Positions 27,993-37,349 are shown, counted from the stretch's first letter. The stretch is 64,000 nucleotides of DNA from Flavobacteriaceae bacterium PRS1 (GCA_003709165.1 RDRZ01000006.1:1-64000); one strand, 5' to 3'. The notes: generated from the letters alone by a model not told the origin. Numbers and translations: made by a program.

Positions 27993-29549
27993 TTGGATAC
28001 TTTGCTGAATTTTTTAGGAAACATTAGCTGGTGGTTATGGATTATCATCATCATTCTACTTGTTGCGATACGCGATGTATTCTTTCAAAAAAAACATACA
28101 GTAAGTCATAACTTTCCAGTAATTGGTCATTTTCGTTATATACTCGAAAAAATCGGACCGGAATTAAGACAGTATCTTGTTGCTAATAATAGAGAAGAAT
28201 TGCCTTTTAATCGTATTGAACGTGGTTGGATTTACGCTTCGGCAAAGAAAGAGAACAACTACGAAGGCTTTGGGACTGATAGAGACATTTATGCACATCA
28301 GCATATTTTTATCAATAATGCAATGATGCCTTTCAAAATCGATGAAAATCACCCAAACACAATTGACAAATGTTTTTTGCCTTGTGCTAAAGTTTTTGGA
28401 GCTTACAACAATCGCAAAAAACCGTATCGCCCTGCTTCTATAATTAACGTTTCTGCAATGAGTTTTGGTTCATTGTCAGCAAAAGCTATAGAATCCTTAA
28501 ATAAAGGTATTAAACTCGCTGACGCTTATCACAATACTGGAGAAGGTGGATTGTCGCCTTACCATAGATATGGTGGTGATGTTATCTTTCAAATTGGAAC
28601 CGGATATTTTGGAGTTCGAGATAAGAACGGTCATTTTTCTATGGAGAAATTAGAAAAATTAATAACTGACAATCCATTTGTTAAAGCTATTGAAATTAAA
28701 CTCTCTCAAGGTGCAAAACCTGGAAAAGGAGGCGTGCTTCCTGCTGCAAAAATCACAAAAGAGATTGCTGCTATAAGAGGCGTAGAAATGGGTAAAGATG
28801 TAATTTCTCCTCCAAATCATTCAGCGTTTTCTAATGTCCATGAAATGGTCGATTTTATTGAATCTGTAGCTGAAAAAACCGGACTTCCGGTTGGTATAAA
28901 AGCAGCTATAGGCAAATTAGACCAATGGAAAGAATTGGCAGACATTATGCTTAAAACAAATAAAGGACCAGATTTCATTTCGGTCGATGGTGGCGAAGGT
29001 GGTACAGGAGCTGCTCCTCCAAGTTTTGCAGACCATGTATCCTTACCTTGGGTGTATGGCTTTAGCGATTTGTATAAAATGTTTCAGAATTACGGATTAT
29101 CCGAACGTATTGTATTTATTGGCAGTGCGAAACTTGGCTTTCCTGCAAAAGGAGCCATGGCATTTGCAATGGGAGCCGATTGTATAAATGTTGCACGTGA
29201 AGCCATGATGAGCATTGGTTGCATACAAGCTCAAATTTGCCATACCAATCATTGTCCGAGTGGCGTTGCCACACAAAGCAAATGGCTGCAAAGTGGTATC
29301 AATCCAACATTAAAATCTGAACGTCTGGCACAATATTTTAGGACTTTTAGAAAAGAATTGGTAGAAATCACTCATGCAGCTGGTTACGAGCATCCTTGCC
29401 AGTTTAAAATGAGTGATATTGATGTTAATGTAGATGACCACCACTTATCGAAAGAGCTAGACAAGACATATATGTATGAAAAAACTCCAGTTCCATTTAC
29501 GTCGGTGCAAGATTTAAAAGATTGTATTTATTTGGGAGGGAAATGTTAG
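27993..29549 (+). CDS. FMN-binding glutamate synthase-family membrane protein
   Basis: A 518-residue protein with one N-terminal membrane helix (residues 13-25) followed by the GltS FMN/central barrel. Key pieces: GEGGLSPYHRYGGDVIFQIG, the IEIKLSQGAKPGKGG segment, DGGEGGTGAAP, and a Cys cluster C-x5-C-x4-C near residues 410-421 that would hold the 3Fe-4S centre. The amidotransferase and GXGXG domains of true glutamate synthase are missing, so ammonia channelling is not expected; the redox role is unknown. It starts with TTG two bases after the M20 stop. A 13-unit heptamer array lies directly after it. Confidence 0.85.
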   Translation: MDTLLNFLGNISWWLWIIIIILLVAIRDVFFQKKHTVSHNFPVIGHFRYILEKIGPELRQYLVANNREELPFNRIERGWIYASAKKENNYEGFGTDRDIYAHQHIFINNAMMPFKIDENHPNTIDKCFLPCAKVFGAYNNRKKPYRPASIINVSAMSFGSLSAKAIESLNKGIKLADAYHNTGEGGLSPYHRYGGDVIFQIGTGYFGVRDKNGHFSMEKLEKLITDNPFVKAIEIKLSQGAKPGKGGVLPAAKITKEIAAIRGVEMGKDVISPPNHSAFSNVHEMVDFIESVAEKTGLPVGIKAAIGKLDQWKELADIMLKTNKGPDFISVDGGEGGTGAAPPSFADHVSLPWVYGFSDLYKMFQNYGLSERIVFIGSAKLGFPAKGAMAFAMGADCINVAREAMMSIGCIQAQICHTNHCPSGVATQSKWLQSGINPTLKSERLAQYFRTFRKELVEITHAAGYEHPCQFKMSDIDVNVDDHHLSKELDKTYMYEKTPVPFTSVQDLKDCIYLGGKC

Positions 29550-29553
29550 TGTT

Positions 29554-29644
29554 CAGTCAACAGTCTTCAGTCTTCGGTCATCAGTCATCGGTCATCAGTG
29601 TTCAGTCAACAGTCTTCAGTTTGCAGTATTCAGTAATCAGTATT
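29554..29644. repeat. Heptamer repeat array A, 13 units (91 bp)
   Basis: Thirteen consecutive 7-bp units of consensus CAGTCWT, each beginning C(A/G)GT, run without a break. It begins 4 bp after a stop codon, as do the related arrays at 22103 (on the other strand) and 23650. No reading frame is conserved through it. Confidence 0.85.
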
Positions 29645-29670
29645 TTGAAACTTGATTTTTTGGAATTTGT

Positions 29671-29688
29671 TTCCGATAGCTATCGGAA
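29671..29688. repeat. Dispersed palindrome, copy 3
   Basis: A perfect 18-bp palindrome identical to the one at 18569. It lies just after the long heptamer array and before the next gene. Confidence 0.8.
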
Positions 29689-29766
29689 TTGGAATTTGAT
29701 ATTTTAATTTCCTTTTGTGCTTATTAATAAATAGCTTAAGTTTGTTTAACCCAAAAATCGATTTTT

Positions 29767-30288
29767 ATGGAAATTGATAAAATATTTGAAGTCTTCCTTT
29801 ATGCTGTTCCGTCTTTAATTACAGGTTTAGTTGCCTACTACTTTTTTAAAGAGCATACAAAAAATGAAGATGGCAGAAGACGCTTCTTATTACACAAAGA
29901 TATGCAAGTAAGTTCGTTGCCAATACGTTTACAGGCTTACGAGCGTATGGCTTTGTTTTTAGAGCGAATTACTCCAACCAAATTGCTGGTAAGAGTATCT
30001 CCAACAAGCTCAAACGAAGAAGATTACGAATCTTTGCTTATACAGAATATTTCACAAGAATTTGAACATAATTTGTCGCAGCAAATCTATGTAACCGACG
30101 ATTGCTGGAACATAATAGTTGCCGCAAAAAATGCGACAATTCAATTGATTAGAAAAGCAGGTTTATTAAAAAAAACGGGGACTGCAAATAAATTAAGAGA
30201 AGTTATTTTAACCGAAATGATGGAAAAACGTGCGCCAAGTGATGCAGCTTTATCTTTTATTAAAAAAGAAGTTTCTGAATTATGGTAA
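29767..30288 (+). CDS. Conserved membrane-anchored hypothetical protein
   Basis: A 173-residue protein with one N-terminal membrane helix (about residues 8-26) and a cytosolic domain that is helical and charged, with ISSLP- and LERITPTKL-like segments. I believe it matches a flavobacterial family annotated with a DUF number (possibly DUF7935) but cannot confirm this. Its 3' end overlaps the convergent patatin gene by 9 bp. Its function is unknown. Confidence 0.7.
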   Translation: MEIDKIFEVFLYAVPSLITGLVAYYFFKEHTKNEDGRRRFLLHKDMQVSSLPIRLQAYERMALFLERITPTKLLVRVSPTSSNEEDYESLLIQNISQEFEHNLSQQIYVTDDCWNIIVAAKNATIQLIRKAGLLKKTGTANKLREVILTEMMEKRAPSDAALSFIKKEVSELW

Positions 30289-31200
30289 TACATCGCCTCT
30301 TAATTCATTAGAATCTAATTCGCTGTGTTTCTTTTTAGCATAATTATATCCTTGTTCCCACCAACTGATCATTAATTTTTTATTAAAGATCAATGAATTT
30401 TCAGTAAGCTTTGATGGTGTATAATACAAATTGAGTTTTACTCCTCTGTTTTTAGCTGCAAGTTTACCTATAGTTATATCGTGCTTTTCAACTTGGTCTA
30501 ATAAATGGCTAAACAAATTCAGCATCAACGAAAAAGGATTTTTACCCAATACTTTTAGCTGTTCCATGTTTTCCGATTCTAAAATTATAACATCTACTTC
30601 GGTTGCTCCACGTAAAATCGCTTCACGAATTGGTACCACACAACCCAATCCACCATCGGCGTACTCGTAGCCATTTTTTACAGCCAACGACATGAATGGC
30701 ACATAATTACAAGAAATCCAAATCCAATCGCAATACTCTTCGTAACTAAAATCGTGTATAGACTTATACTCTACTCTATTTTGAGATAAATTTGAAACAG
30801 TTACTACAACATCGGCTTTAGTTGCTCTAATTTGATCGTACTCTTCCTTTGTGAAATTTCGCCGTATATTTCTTTTTAATGCCTTACTTTCTCCAAAAGT
30901 TCGTTTCTTTTTAATAAACTGAAATAAAGAACTTAAAAAATTAATAGATACAAATTCCCTATTTCCTTTTTTTCGTACTACAAAAGGATTGATACTAAAA
31001 ATATGCTTTTGTTTTACATTGGTAAAAATAGTATATAACTTTTTTATATCGTTTGTAGCCAAATGCTGAATGAGCAAACTTCCGGTAGAAGTTCCCAAAA
31101 ACATATCGTAATTACGCTGCTTCTCGTTAATAAGATATTGTGCAACACCTCCTGCGTATGCACCTTTACTTCCTCCTCCTGATATAACTAATGCTCTCAT
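30280..31200 (-). CDS. Patatin-like phospholipase
   Basis: A 306-residue patatin-fold acyl hydrolase with a Ser-Asp dyad. Motifs: oxyanion loop GGGSKGAYAGG near residues 8-18, nucleophile GTSTG with Ser38, and the DGG motif (YADGGLG) near residue 180. No signal peptide precedes these, so it is probably cytosolic or peripheral. I chose ATG 31200 rather than a start 17 codons upstream, because the family begins MxALVxSGGG. Substrate is unproven; relatives release fatty acids from phospholipids. Confidence 0.88.
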   Translation of the reverse strand: MRALVISGGGSKGAYAGGVAQYLINEKQRNYDMFLGTSTGSLLIQHLATNDIKKLYTIFTNVKQKHIFSINPFVVRKKGNREFVSINFLSSLFQFIKKKRTFGESKALKRNIRRNFTKEEYDQIRATKADVVVTVSNLSQNRVEYKSIHDFSYEEYCDWIWISCNYVPFMSLAVKNGYEYADGGLGCVVPIREAILRGATEVDVIILESENMEQLKVLGKNPFSLMLNLFSHLLDQVEKHDITIGKLAAKNRGVKLNLYYTPSKLTENSLIFNKKLMISWWEQGYNYAKKKHSELDSNELRGDVLP

Positions 31201-31307
31201 ATAATTATGCGAATCTATAATTTTGTTGAACTTAAACAATAATAATTTCAAAAAAGCAAATTAATAATTATACTTGTCATTATTACTAAAAGAATTAATT
31301 TAGTTCT

Positions 31308-33473
31308 GTGAATACAAATTTCCTTCAAACTCCAATAGATTACCTAAAAGGCGTTGGTCCAAATCGTGCCGATTTACTACGTAAGGAATTGGGTCTTCAT
31401 ACCTATCAAGATCTAATCAATTTATTTCCAAATAGTTATATAGATAGAACGCAATATTACAAAATCAATCAATTACAACGTAACTCGTCTGAAGTACAAA
31501 TTATTGGACAAATAATTGATGTTCATGAAGTGCCACAAAAACGTGGTAAACGTTTGATTGCAAGGTTTCAAGACGATACAGGAGATATGGAATTGGTTTG
31601 GTTTCGTGGACATAAATGGATTCGGGAAAGTTTGAAATTGGATAAAGAATATGTCATTTTCGGAAAAACCAATTGGTTTAATGGGAAATATAATATGCCT
31701 CACCCAGAAATGGAATTGCTAGAAGATTATAAAAAAAATCTACGTTCCGCAATGCAACCCATTTATCCTTCGACTGAAAAACTATCGAACAAAGGTATTT
31801 CCAATCGTGTGATAAGTAAACTTATGCAACAATTATTTACCGAAACTAAAGGAAAATTTACTGAAACTCTTTCCGATAATCTTATTTCTGAATTTAAATT
31901 AGTTTCAAAATCTGATGCGCTTTTTAATGTCCATTTTCCTAAAAATCAAGAGCTATTATCACGTGCAGAATACCGTTTAAAATTTGAAGAATTATTTTAC
32001 ATTCAGTTGCAATTAATACGTAAGAATTTAATCCATAAATCAAAAATTAAAGGCTTTCCGTTTACAATAGTTGGCGACTACTTTAATACCTTTTTTAAAA
32101 CCCATTTAGCATTCGAATTAACCAATGCACAAAAACGTGTTCTTAAAGAAATTAGAAACGATTTAGGAAGCAATGCACAAATGAATCGGCTTTTACAAGG
32201 TGATGTTGGTTCTGGAAAGACCATAGTTGCGCTAATGTCAATGTTAATCGCACTTGACAACGGTTATCAGGCCTGTTTTATGGCTCCGACTGAAATTTTG
32301 TCAGTCCAACACTACAATGTATTACTTGATATATGTAATAAACTGAAAATCAGCATTAAACTACTTACAGGTTCAAGTAAAACTTTAGAACGTCGAAAAA
32401 TTCATGAAGCTCTAGAAAATGGCGGATTACAAATCTTAATTGGCACTCATGCCCTACTCGAAGATAAGGTAAAATTCAAAAATTTAGGACTCGCAATCAT
32501 CGATGAGCAGCATAGATTTGGAGTTGCACAACGGAGTAAATTATGGAAGAAAGGCTCACACTTAATCCCTCCCAAAGGGAGGAAAAATAAAAGTCTCACT
32601 TCAAAGGAAATTAAAGGGACTCCTCCGCATATTTTGGTGATGACTGCAACACCAATTCCGAGAACCTTGGCCATGTCAGTTTATGGTGATCTCGACATCT
32701 CCATAATTGACGAATTACCGCCTGGAAGAAAGTCGATAAAAACAGTACATCGTTTCGATAAAAACCGACTTAAAGTCTTCCGATTTATTCGCGACGAAAT
32801 TGCAAAAGGAAGACAAGTATATATTGTCTATCCATTAATTCAGGAAAGCGCAACAATGGATTATAAAGACCTGATGGATGGTTACGAAAGTATCGTTAGA
32901 TATTTCCCTTTGCCAGATTATCAAATCTCAATTGTGCATGGCAGAATGAAACCAGCAGATAAAGACTATGAAATGCAGCGTTTTATTAAAGGTGAAACAC
33001 AAATTATGGTAGCCACTACAGTTATTGAGGTTGGTGTGGATGTGCCAAATGCTTCAGTAATGATTATAGAGAGTGCCGAACGCTTTGGTCTATCGCAATT
33101 ACACCAGCTTCGTGGTCGTGTAGGTCGTGGTGCAGAACAGAGCTATTGTATTTTAATGACAAGCTACAAATTAAGCAACGACAGTAAAACACGATTAGAA
33201 ACGATGGTAAGAACCAATGATGGTTTTGAAATTGCTGAAGTTGACCTTCGGCTTCGTGGTCCTGGCGATATTATGGGTACGCAACAAAGTGGTGTACTCA
33301 ATCTTAAAATTGCTGATATTATAAAAGATAGTGACATCTTACAGCATGCGAGATATTATGCTAAAAAGATTCTGAAAAGCGATCCTTCACTTACTAGTCC
33401 AGCAAACAAAGTACTTCTGCTAACATATAAACAGATAACAAAATATAAAAACATTTGGAATTATATTAGCTGA
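31308..33473 (+). CDS. recG: ATP-dependent DNA helicase RecG, with an in-frame insertion
   Basis: A 721-residue branch-migrating helicase that rescues stalled forks. The OB wedge domain fills residues 1-200, then superfamily 2 motifs follow: GDVGSGKT (298-305), DEQHRFGVAQR near 400, MTATPIPRTL near 450 and QLRGRVGRG. It starts with GTG. Between DEQHRF and MTATPIP an extra stretch of about 22-25 residues (near residues 415-440) is encoded by DNA that contains the palindrome CCTCCC-AAA-GGGAGG. The frame is kept, so a repeat appears to have been accommodated. Confidence 0.93.
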   Translation: MNTNFLQTPIDYLKGVGPNRADLLRKELGLHTYQDLINLFPNSYIDRTQYYKINQLQRNSSEVQIIGQIIDVHEVPQKRGKRLIARFQDDTGDMELVWFRGHKWIRESLKLDKEYVIFGKTNWFNGKYNMPHPEMELLEDYKKNLRSAMQPIYPSTEKLSNKGISNRVISKLMQQLFTETKGKFTETLSDNLISEFKLVSKSDALFNVHFPKNQELLSRAEYRLKFEELFYIQLQLIRKNLIHKSKIKGFPFTIVGDYFNTFFKTHLAFELTNAQKRVLKEIRNDLGSNAQMNRLLQGDVGSGKTIVALMSMLIALDNGYQACFMAPTEILSVQHYNVLLDICNKLKISIKLLTGSSKTLERRKIHEALENGGLQILIGTHALLEDKVKFKNLGLAIIDEQHRFGVAQRSKLWKKGSHLIPPKGRKNKSLTSKEIKGTPPHILVMTATPIPRTLAMSVYGDLDISIIDELPPGRKSIKTVHRFDKNRLKVFRFIRDEIAKGRQVYIVYPLIQESATMDYKDLMDGYESIVRYFPLPDYQISIVHGRMKPADKDYEMQRFIKGETQIMVATTVIEVGVDVPNASVMIIESAERFGLSQLHQLRGRVGRGAEQSYCILMTSYKLSNDSKTRLETMVRTNDGFEIAEVDLRLRGPGDIMGTQQSGVLNLKIADIIKDSDILQHARYYAKKILKSDPSLTSPANKVLLLTYKQITKYKNIWNYIS
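32551..32625 (+). repeat. Repeat-derived insertion within recG
   Basis: The segment carries CCTCCC-AAA-GGGAGG at 32568-32582 and sits where RecG relatives have a short linker between motifs II and III. The CCCAAAGGGA core recurs in the intergenic element at 43131. It lengthens RecG by roughly 25 residues while keeping the frame. Confidence 0.5.
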
Positions 33474-33642
33474 TAGTTGTTAAAAACAAAATATTATAGT
33501 CCTAACTGTTTGTATTGACTTTTTAATATTAAAAAACTAACTTCGATCCTGCTTACCGTAGATAGGTATCTAACAATATAATAAATTAAAACGAATATAT
33601 TTTAATCCATTACAAACAATTTGACCAAATTTTACGCAATGA

Positions 33643-33791
33643 AAAAACAGATTTTAGCTTAATCAATAATAAAAACTATAAACATGATTATCAGTAAATT
33701 AAACAACAGACCAAGAAAATTATTAGGATATAAAACTCCTAACGAAGTGTTTTTAACTAATTTTAACCAATCTGTTGCACTTATTAGTTGA
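33643..33791 (+). pseudogene. Remnant of an IS30-family transposase (C-terminus)
   Basis: From ATG 33684 to TGA 33789-33791 the frame reads KLNNRPRKLLGYKTPNEVF, the C-terminal signature of IS30-family transposases. Just upstream the preceding piece TDFSLINNKNYK is in another frame, so at least one frameshift separates them. Nothing else of the transposase can be found, and no terminal repeats were recognised, so it is a decayed fragment. Confidence 0.7.
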
Positions 33792-33808
33792 ATCTAGTTA
33801 ACTAAAAA

Positions 33809-33845
33809 ACAAAACCCTACTAAAATTAATTAGTAGAGGTTTTGT
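33809..33845. terminator. Hairpin after the IS30 remnant
   Basis: ACAAAACCCTACTAA-type and TTAGTAGAGGTTTTGT arms pair around a short loop with one unpaired base, giving a stem of about 15 bp. It is located between the remnant and the 3' end of the convergent lipoprotein gene. Confidence 0.55.
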
Positions 33846-33922
33846 CTTGACTATAATAAATTATCAAATAGTAACTTCTGTTCTCGACAGCTTCTTTTAT
33901 TTTTTTAGTTAAGGCACATTCA

Positions 33923-34582
33923 TTACTCTCTGCTTCCGCTCCAAGTCCCACCTATATTACCGTTTACCCAAGTTCCAGTAAGTGTATTTCCAGTAATTTG
34001 AAAAACTCCTATGGTCCCGTTTTCGCTGGTTGAAGTTCCTGATCCGTCAGCCGCTATTGTAGTACTTATTGTAGCAACTGTTTGATTACCATTATTTGAA
34101 TAAGCTGATCCTGATACAAACTCTCCAGTATCTGAGATCTCAAAAGTCCACGTTCCAGTGTCATCACCATCAAATGTGCCACTCCATGTTCCTGCAAATT
34201 GAGAAATATTTGTGTTAAATGAAGCTACTCCACTTTGTGTACTAGTATTATCGACTGCACAAATGGCTTGTACATAAAAATCATAGGAAGTACCTGGGGT
34301 TAATCCATCAATATTAATTGAATTCTGTGAAACCGAAATAACTGAACCATTTCCTGGTGAAAACTCAGTGAGACCATATTCAACTTTAACGTCTAGATTA
34401 TTATTAAGGTTGTCCCAATTTAAGACAGCACTATATTCTGTAATTTGTGAAATTGATAAACTTATTGGAGTATTGCATACAGCAATTATTGGTTCATCGT
34501 CAATATCGTTACTATCGTCACTACTAGAGCAAGATTGAAAAGTTAGCGTGATTACCGTTAATATTAATAATAGTTTTTTCAT
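33923..34582 (-). CDS. Fibronectin type III-containing lipoprotein
   Basis: A 219-residue surface lipoprotein. A signal peptide ends at FQSCSSSDDSND (lipobox Cys18), followed by an acidic Asp/Ser linker. Residues about 38-128 form a fibronectin type III-like domain with the SAVLNWD and LTPGTSYDFYVQAIC motifs. The last 90 residues are beta-rich with repeated Gly-Thr-Trp segments (AGTWSGTF and GTWSGS), suggesting a small jelly-roll/lipocalin-like domain. It has no obvious partner nearby. Confidence 0.8.
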   Translation of the reverse strand: MKKLLLILTVITLTFQSCSSSDDSNDIDDEPIIAVCNTPISLSISQITEYSAVLNWDNLNNNLDVKVEYGLTEFSPGNGSVISVSQNSINIDGLTPGTSYDFYVQAICAVDNTSTQSGVASFNTNISQFAGTWSGTFDGDDTGTWTFEISDTGEFVSGSAYSNNGNQTVATISTTIAADGSGTSTSENGTIGVFQITGNTLTGTWVNGNIGGTWSGSRE

Positions 34583-34904
34583 AATATATAGTTTTAGATT
34601 AATAATGGTGTGAAGATGTTATAAAAAGGAATGCAACACCTAACACTAGAGTTGCAATAAATTCTAATATTTAATTAAAGGCTTATAATTATGTTGCATT
34701 TAGGAGTATAAATAATTGATAATAAAGTAGTTACACGTTGTGTGGAAAAAAATTTAAGAAAGGCTTTTCTTGAGATTTTTGTGTAGATTCTTGTCCAAAA
34801 GTCAAGAAACAGTAATAGTACTTTGCAGAAATCACTAATAATCTTGTATAAAGATATCTGTCTATTGTGCAATAATAGATTTACAATATAAAAACAAACC
34901 TATT
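34583..34904. other. Intergenic stretch of 322 bp
   Basis: I see no credible gene. A 65-codon minus-strand frame (34675-34872) has irregular composition and no recognisable motif. A short TTCTTG/CAAGAA stem lies near 34790. The promoter of the lipoprotein gene on the minus strand should be here, but I could not place a clear -7/-33 pair. Confidence 0.5.
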
Positions 34905-36617
34905 TTAATCTGTTTTAATAGGTGGCATTAAAGGCAAATAAGGCCTTATTTGGTTTTGGATTAATTCCAATTGTTTCTCACCACGTCTTATCCATTCTTG
35001 AAAACGAGGGTTATTCCTAAGTACATCAAATTGATAGTCGAATTTTGCCATTTCTACCATTCCTCCCCACATTGTCCACCCATTTAATTCTTCAAAATTG
35101 TCCATGCTTTCATATACTTTATCATATTGTCCCAATGAAGCATAAGCTCCTACTAAATCATAATAAATCCATTCGTCTGCACGACCAACACTAATTAATT
35201 GATCAGATACCTCAATTTGTTTTTTCACCATGTCCAATCCTTTTTCAATTTGCCCATCACGTATTAAGGCCTGGTCATATCTATGATAAGTTCTTCTGGA
35301 CAACCAACTATTAATTCCTTCAGCCATTACTTGATCATGCCAATCTCTATAATGTTTTAGTGCTTCTTTGTTTTTTTCGGGTATAAACGAATTAAAAGCT
35401 GCTAACCACGCATTTTTTTGTTGATTATATTCAGGCCAATATTTTTTGATATGATCAATACTTTTTTCGTGTTGCTGTGTCCTAGTATATAACCAAACCT
35501 GAGTATTTAAAAATCCGGATTGGATTTCAGCAATTTTATCTAAATAAAATTGTTCTGTTTTATAGTCATCTAAAAGGGCATAATAAAATCTATAAATTTT
35601 ATAAACTCTTAAGGTGTCATCTTTCGTTTCTACCCTTTTTTCAATCTTTTTAAACGTTTTTAAAGCATTTGTATAATTTTGCTCTGCTGTATACAAACTC
35701 CATAAACTATTTAAAACATAATTATTATTTGGTTCTAAGGTTAATGCATTCTCATAATCCTTTATTGCTTTGTCACTTTTGTTTGTTTCAAAATAATAGC
35801 CTCCTCTAGTTACAAATGCTCTTGAGAGATTAGGATTTATTTGCAATGCCTTATTTGTAAAAGTGAGTACATCTTCTAAATTATTTTCTTCAAGTGCATA
35901 TGGTGCCTTTTCTTCAAATATACTTTGTGCTAGCCCTACATATGCTTGTGCAAATAATGAATCCCGTTCAATAGCTAATTCATAAGATAATTTTGCCTTA
36001 CTTAATAATTCTAGCCAATCTTCTGTCTTTTGAAGTGGCCGGTTCGCCTTAAACCTATATTCTTCTCCTTTTAAATAATGGTCGTACGCCAACGTATTTT
36101 GTGTAGGGGTTGTGTTTAATTCGCTCTTTAAGTAGGAGGAAATAATGGTTTCAAGATTAGTAGTAATAGATTGTATGACATTGGTTTGAACCGCAAAGAT
36201 TTCTGAAACATCCTTATCATAACGTTCAGACCAAAGCACCTTATTATCTTCAACCCTAATGAGTTCAGCAGATATAATTGCACGATCACCAATGCGCTGT
36301 ACATTACCTTCAATTACATAATTAACATCCAATTCTCTAGCAATAGTCTTTAAAGGAAATGAGGTGTTTCTGTATTGTTCAACAGAAAGTCGAGATACCA
36401 CCGAAAATTCAGGGATTTTAGCTAAATGATCACGAATTCCTGCCATGATACCGTTACAAAAATACAAGTTTTCATCATTTGAATTGTTGTTTACAAATGG
36501 TAATACTGCAATTGTTTTTTCAAGATTAGCAACATCAACATTTGTTTTGTCATATGTCTTATTAAATACTATCAATCCTATTAGAATGATAACAGGAATA
36601 ATACCTGCTAATTTTTT
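34905..36617 (-). pseudogene. C-terminal part (TM, TolB-like, TPR) of an AraC-TPR regulator cut off by a stop codon
   Basis: The frame continues directly from the AraC domain upstream (36618-36986) after a single TAA at 36618-36620. It first encodes a membrane helix (AGIIPVIILIGLIVF), then a FlgO/TolB-like domain with TIAVLPFVN and VNYVIEGNVQRIGDRAIISAEL, and then about eight TPR-like repeats. From TTG 36575 it could be translated as a 556-residue protein, but that start removes most of the membrane helix. In flavobacteria I recall these domains as one chain acting as a one-component regulator. The 556 codons remain open, so the stop may be recent or an error. Confidence 0.75.
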
Positions 36618-36986
36618 TTAAAATGTTTTTTTAGGAGGTACAATAGCTTTTTGAAATTTAACTTCTCCTGGAGGGTAACCATAAAAGTTATGAAAGCAGG
36701 TATTAAAATAAGTTGGGCTTGTAAAGCCAACACGGTAAGCTATTTCTGAAGCCGTACCCGAGTTCAGTTTTAGCATTTCCATTGCTTTTTCTAGGCGATA
36801 TTCTCTAATAAACTGACTTGTAGATTTACCATTTATTTCATGAAGTTTGCGGTGTAATTGTGATCTGCTAAGTCCTGCTTCTGAGGCTAGTTCTATAACC
36901 ACAAAGTTTTCATTCTCTAAATTAATTTCAAGAATGTCTATCAATTTTTTAATAAACTCCTGATCCATGGAACGCTTTTCTGTCAT
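36618..36986 (-). pseudogene. AraC-type DNA-binding part of the split AraC-TPR regulator
   Basis: The 122 residues contain the two helix-turn-helix units of the AraC/XylS family: LSRSQLHRKLHEINGKSTSQ and ASEIAYRVGFTSPTYFNTCF, followed by FYGYPPGEV, the usual end of the domain. It stops at TAA 36618 inside a Lys-rich linker that leads into the membrane helix of the next part, in the same frame. As it stands the product would be a free DNA-binding domain without sensor. Confidence 0.8.
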
Positions 36987-37210
36987 AATTGTACTTTACA
37001 AAATATTTTCAAGGGAGAAAAACATACTATTTTGCTACTTACATTTTTAAATATATGAATTTATTGCTATAGTTGTTTAGTAAACACTATAAATTAAATT
37101 GAATAAAGGTTAAAGTGTGTTGATGTATAATTAAACAACAAATTTCAAGAATAAACTATAATTTGTCATTTTACTATATAACAAAGATTAGGAAATGTTA
37201 AATAAAAACG

Positions 37211-37218
37211 TATATTTG
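37211..37218 (+). promoter_or_regulatory. -7 element of the DEAD-box helicase promoter
   Basis: TATATTTG fits TAnnTTTG and implies a leader of about 125 nt before ATG 37350. No strong -33 TTG is visible at 17-20 bp upstream. It is in the 363-bp gap between 36987 and 37349, of which the first 200 bp show only AT-rich sequence. Confidence 0.5.
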
Positions 37219-37225
37219 CCGCTTG

Positions 37226-37349
37226 AAACTCAAAAATGAGTTTATAAATTCCTCAGAGAGAGGACGTGTTACAAGAAGTTTCTATTTAAGTATGTCGATT
37301 CGCTTCTTTATGTAACACTTACATAACGCAATTGAATACTTAAATAACA
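37226..37349 (+). ncRNA. Structured 5' leader of the DEAD-box helicase mRNA
   Basis: The leader contains a small hairpin (AAACTCA 37226-37232 with TGAGTTT 37237-37243) and a long one. GTGTTACA (37266-37273) pairs with TGTAACAC (37311-37318), with an inner AGAAG/CTTCT helix (37274-37278 with 37303-37307). Helicase genes of the cold-shock type often have long, structured leaders for autoregulation. No known riboswitch pattern was recognised. Confidence 0.45.

Noticed and set aside
27993-29549. True glutamate synthase large subunit
   Set aside because: Lacks the glutamine amidotransferase and C-terminal beta-helix domains and has a membrane helix.
29554-29644. CRISPR array
   Set aside because: The period is 7 bp, with no spacers and no cas genes; it is a simple tandem heptamer.
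34675-34872. 65-codon minus-strand frame in the gap before the lipoprotein
   Set aside because: No family motif, odd composition, and it lies in the presumed promoter region; probably chance.
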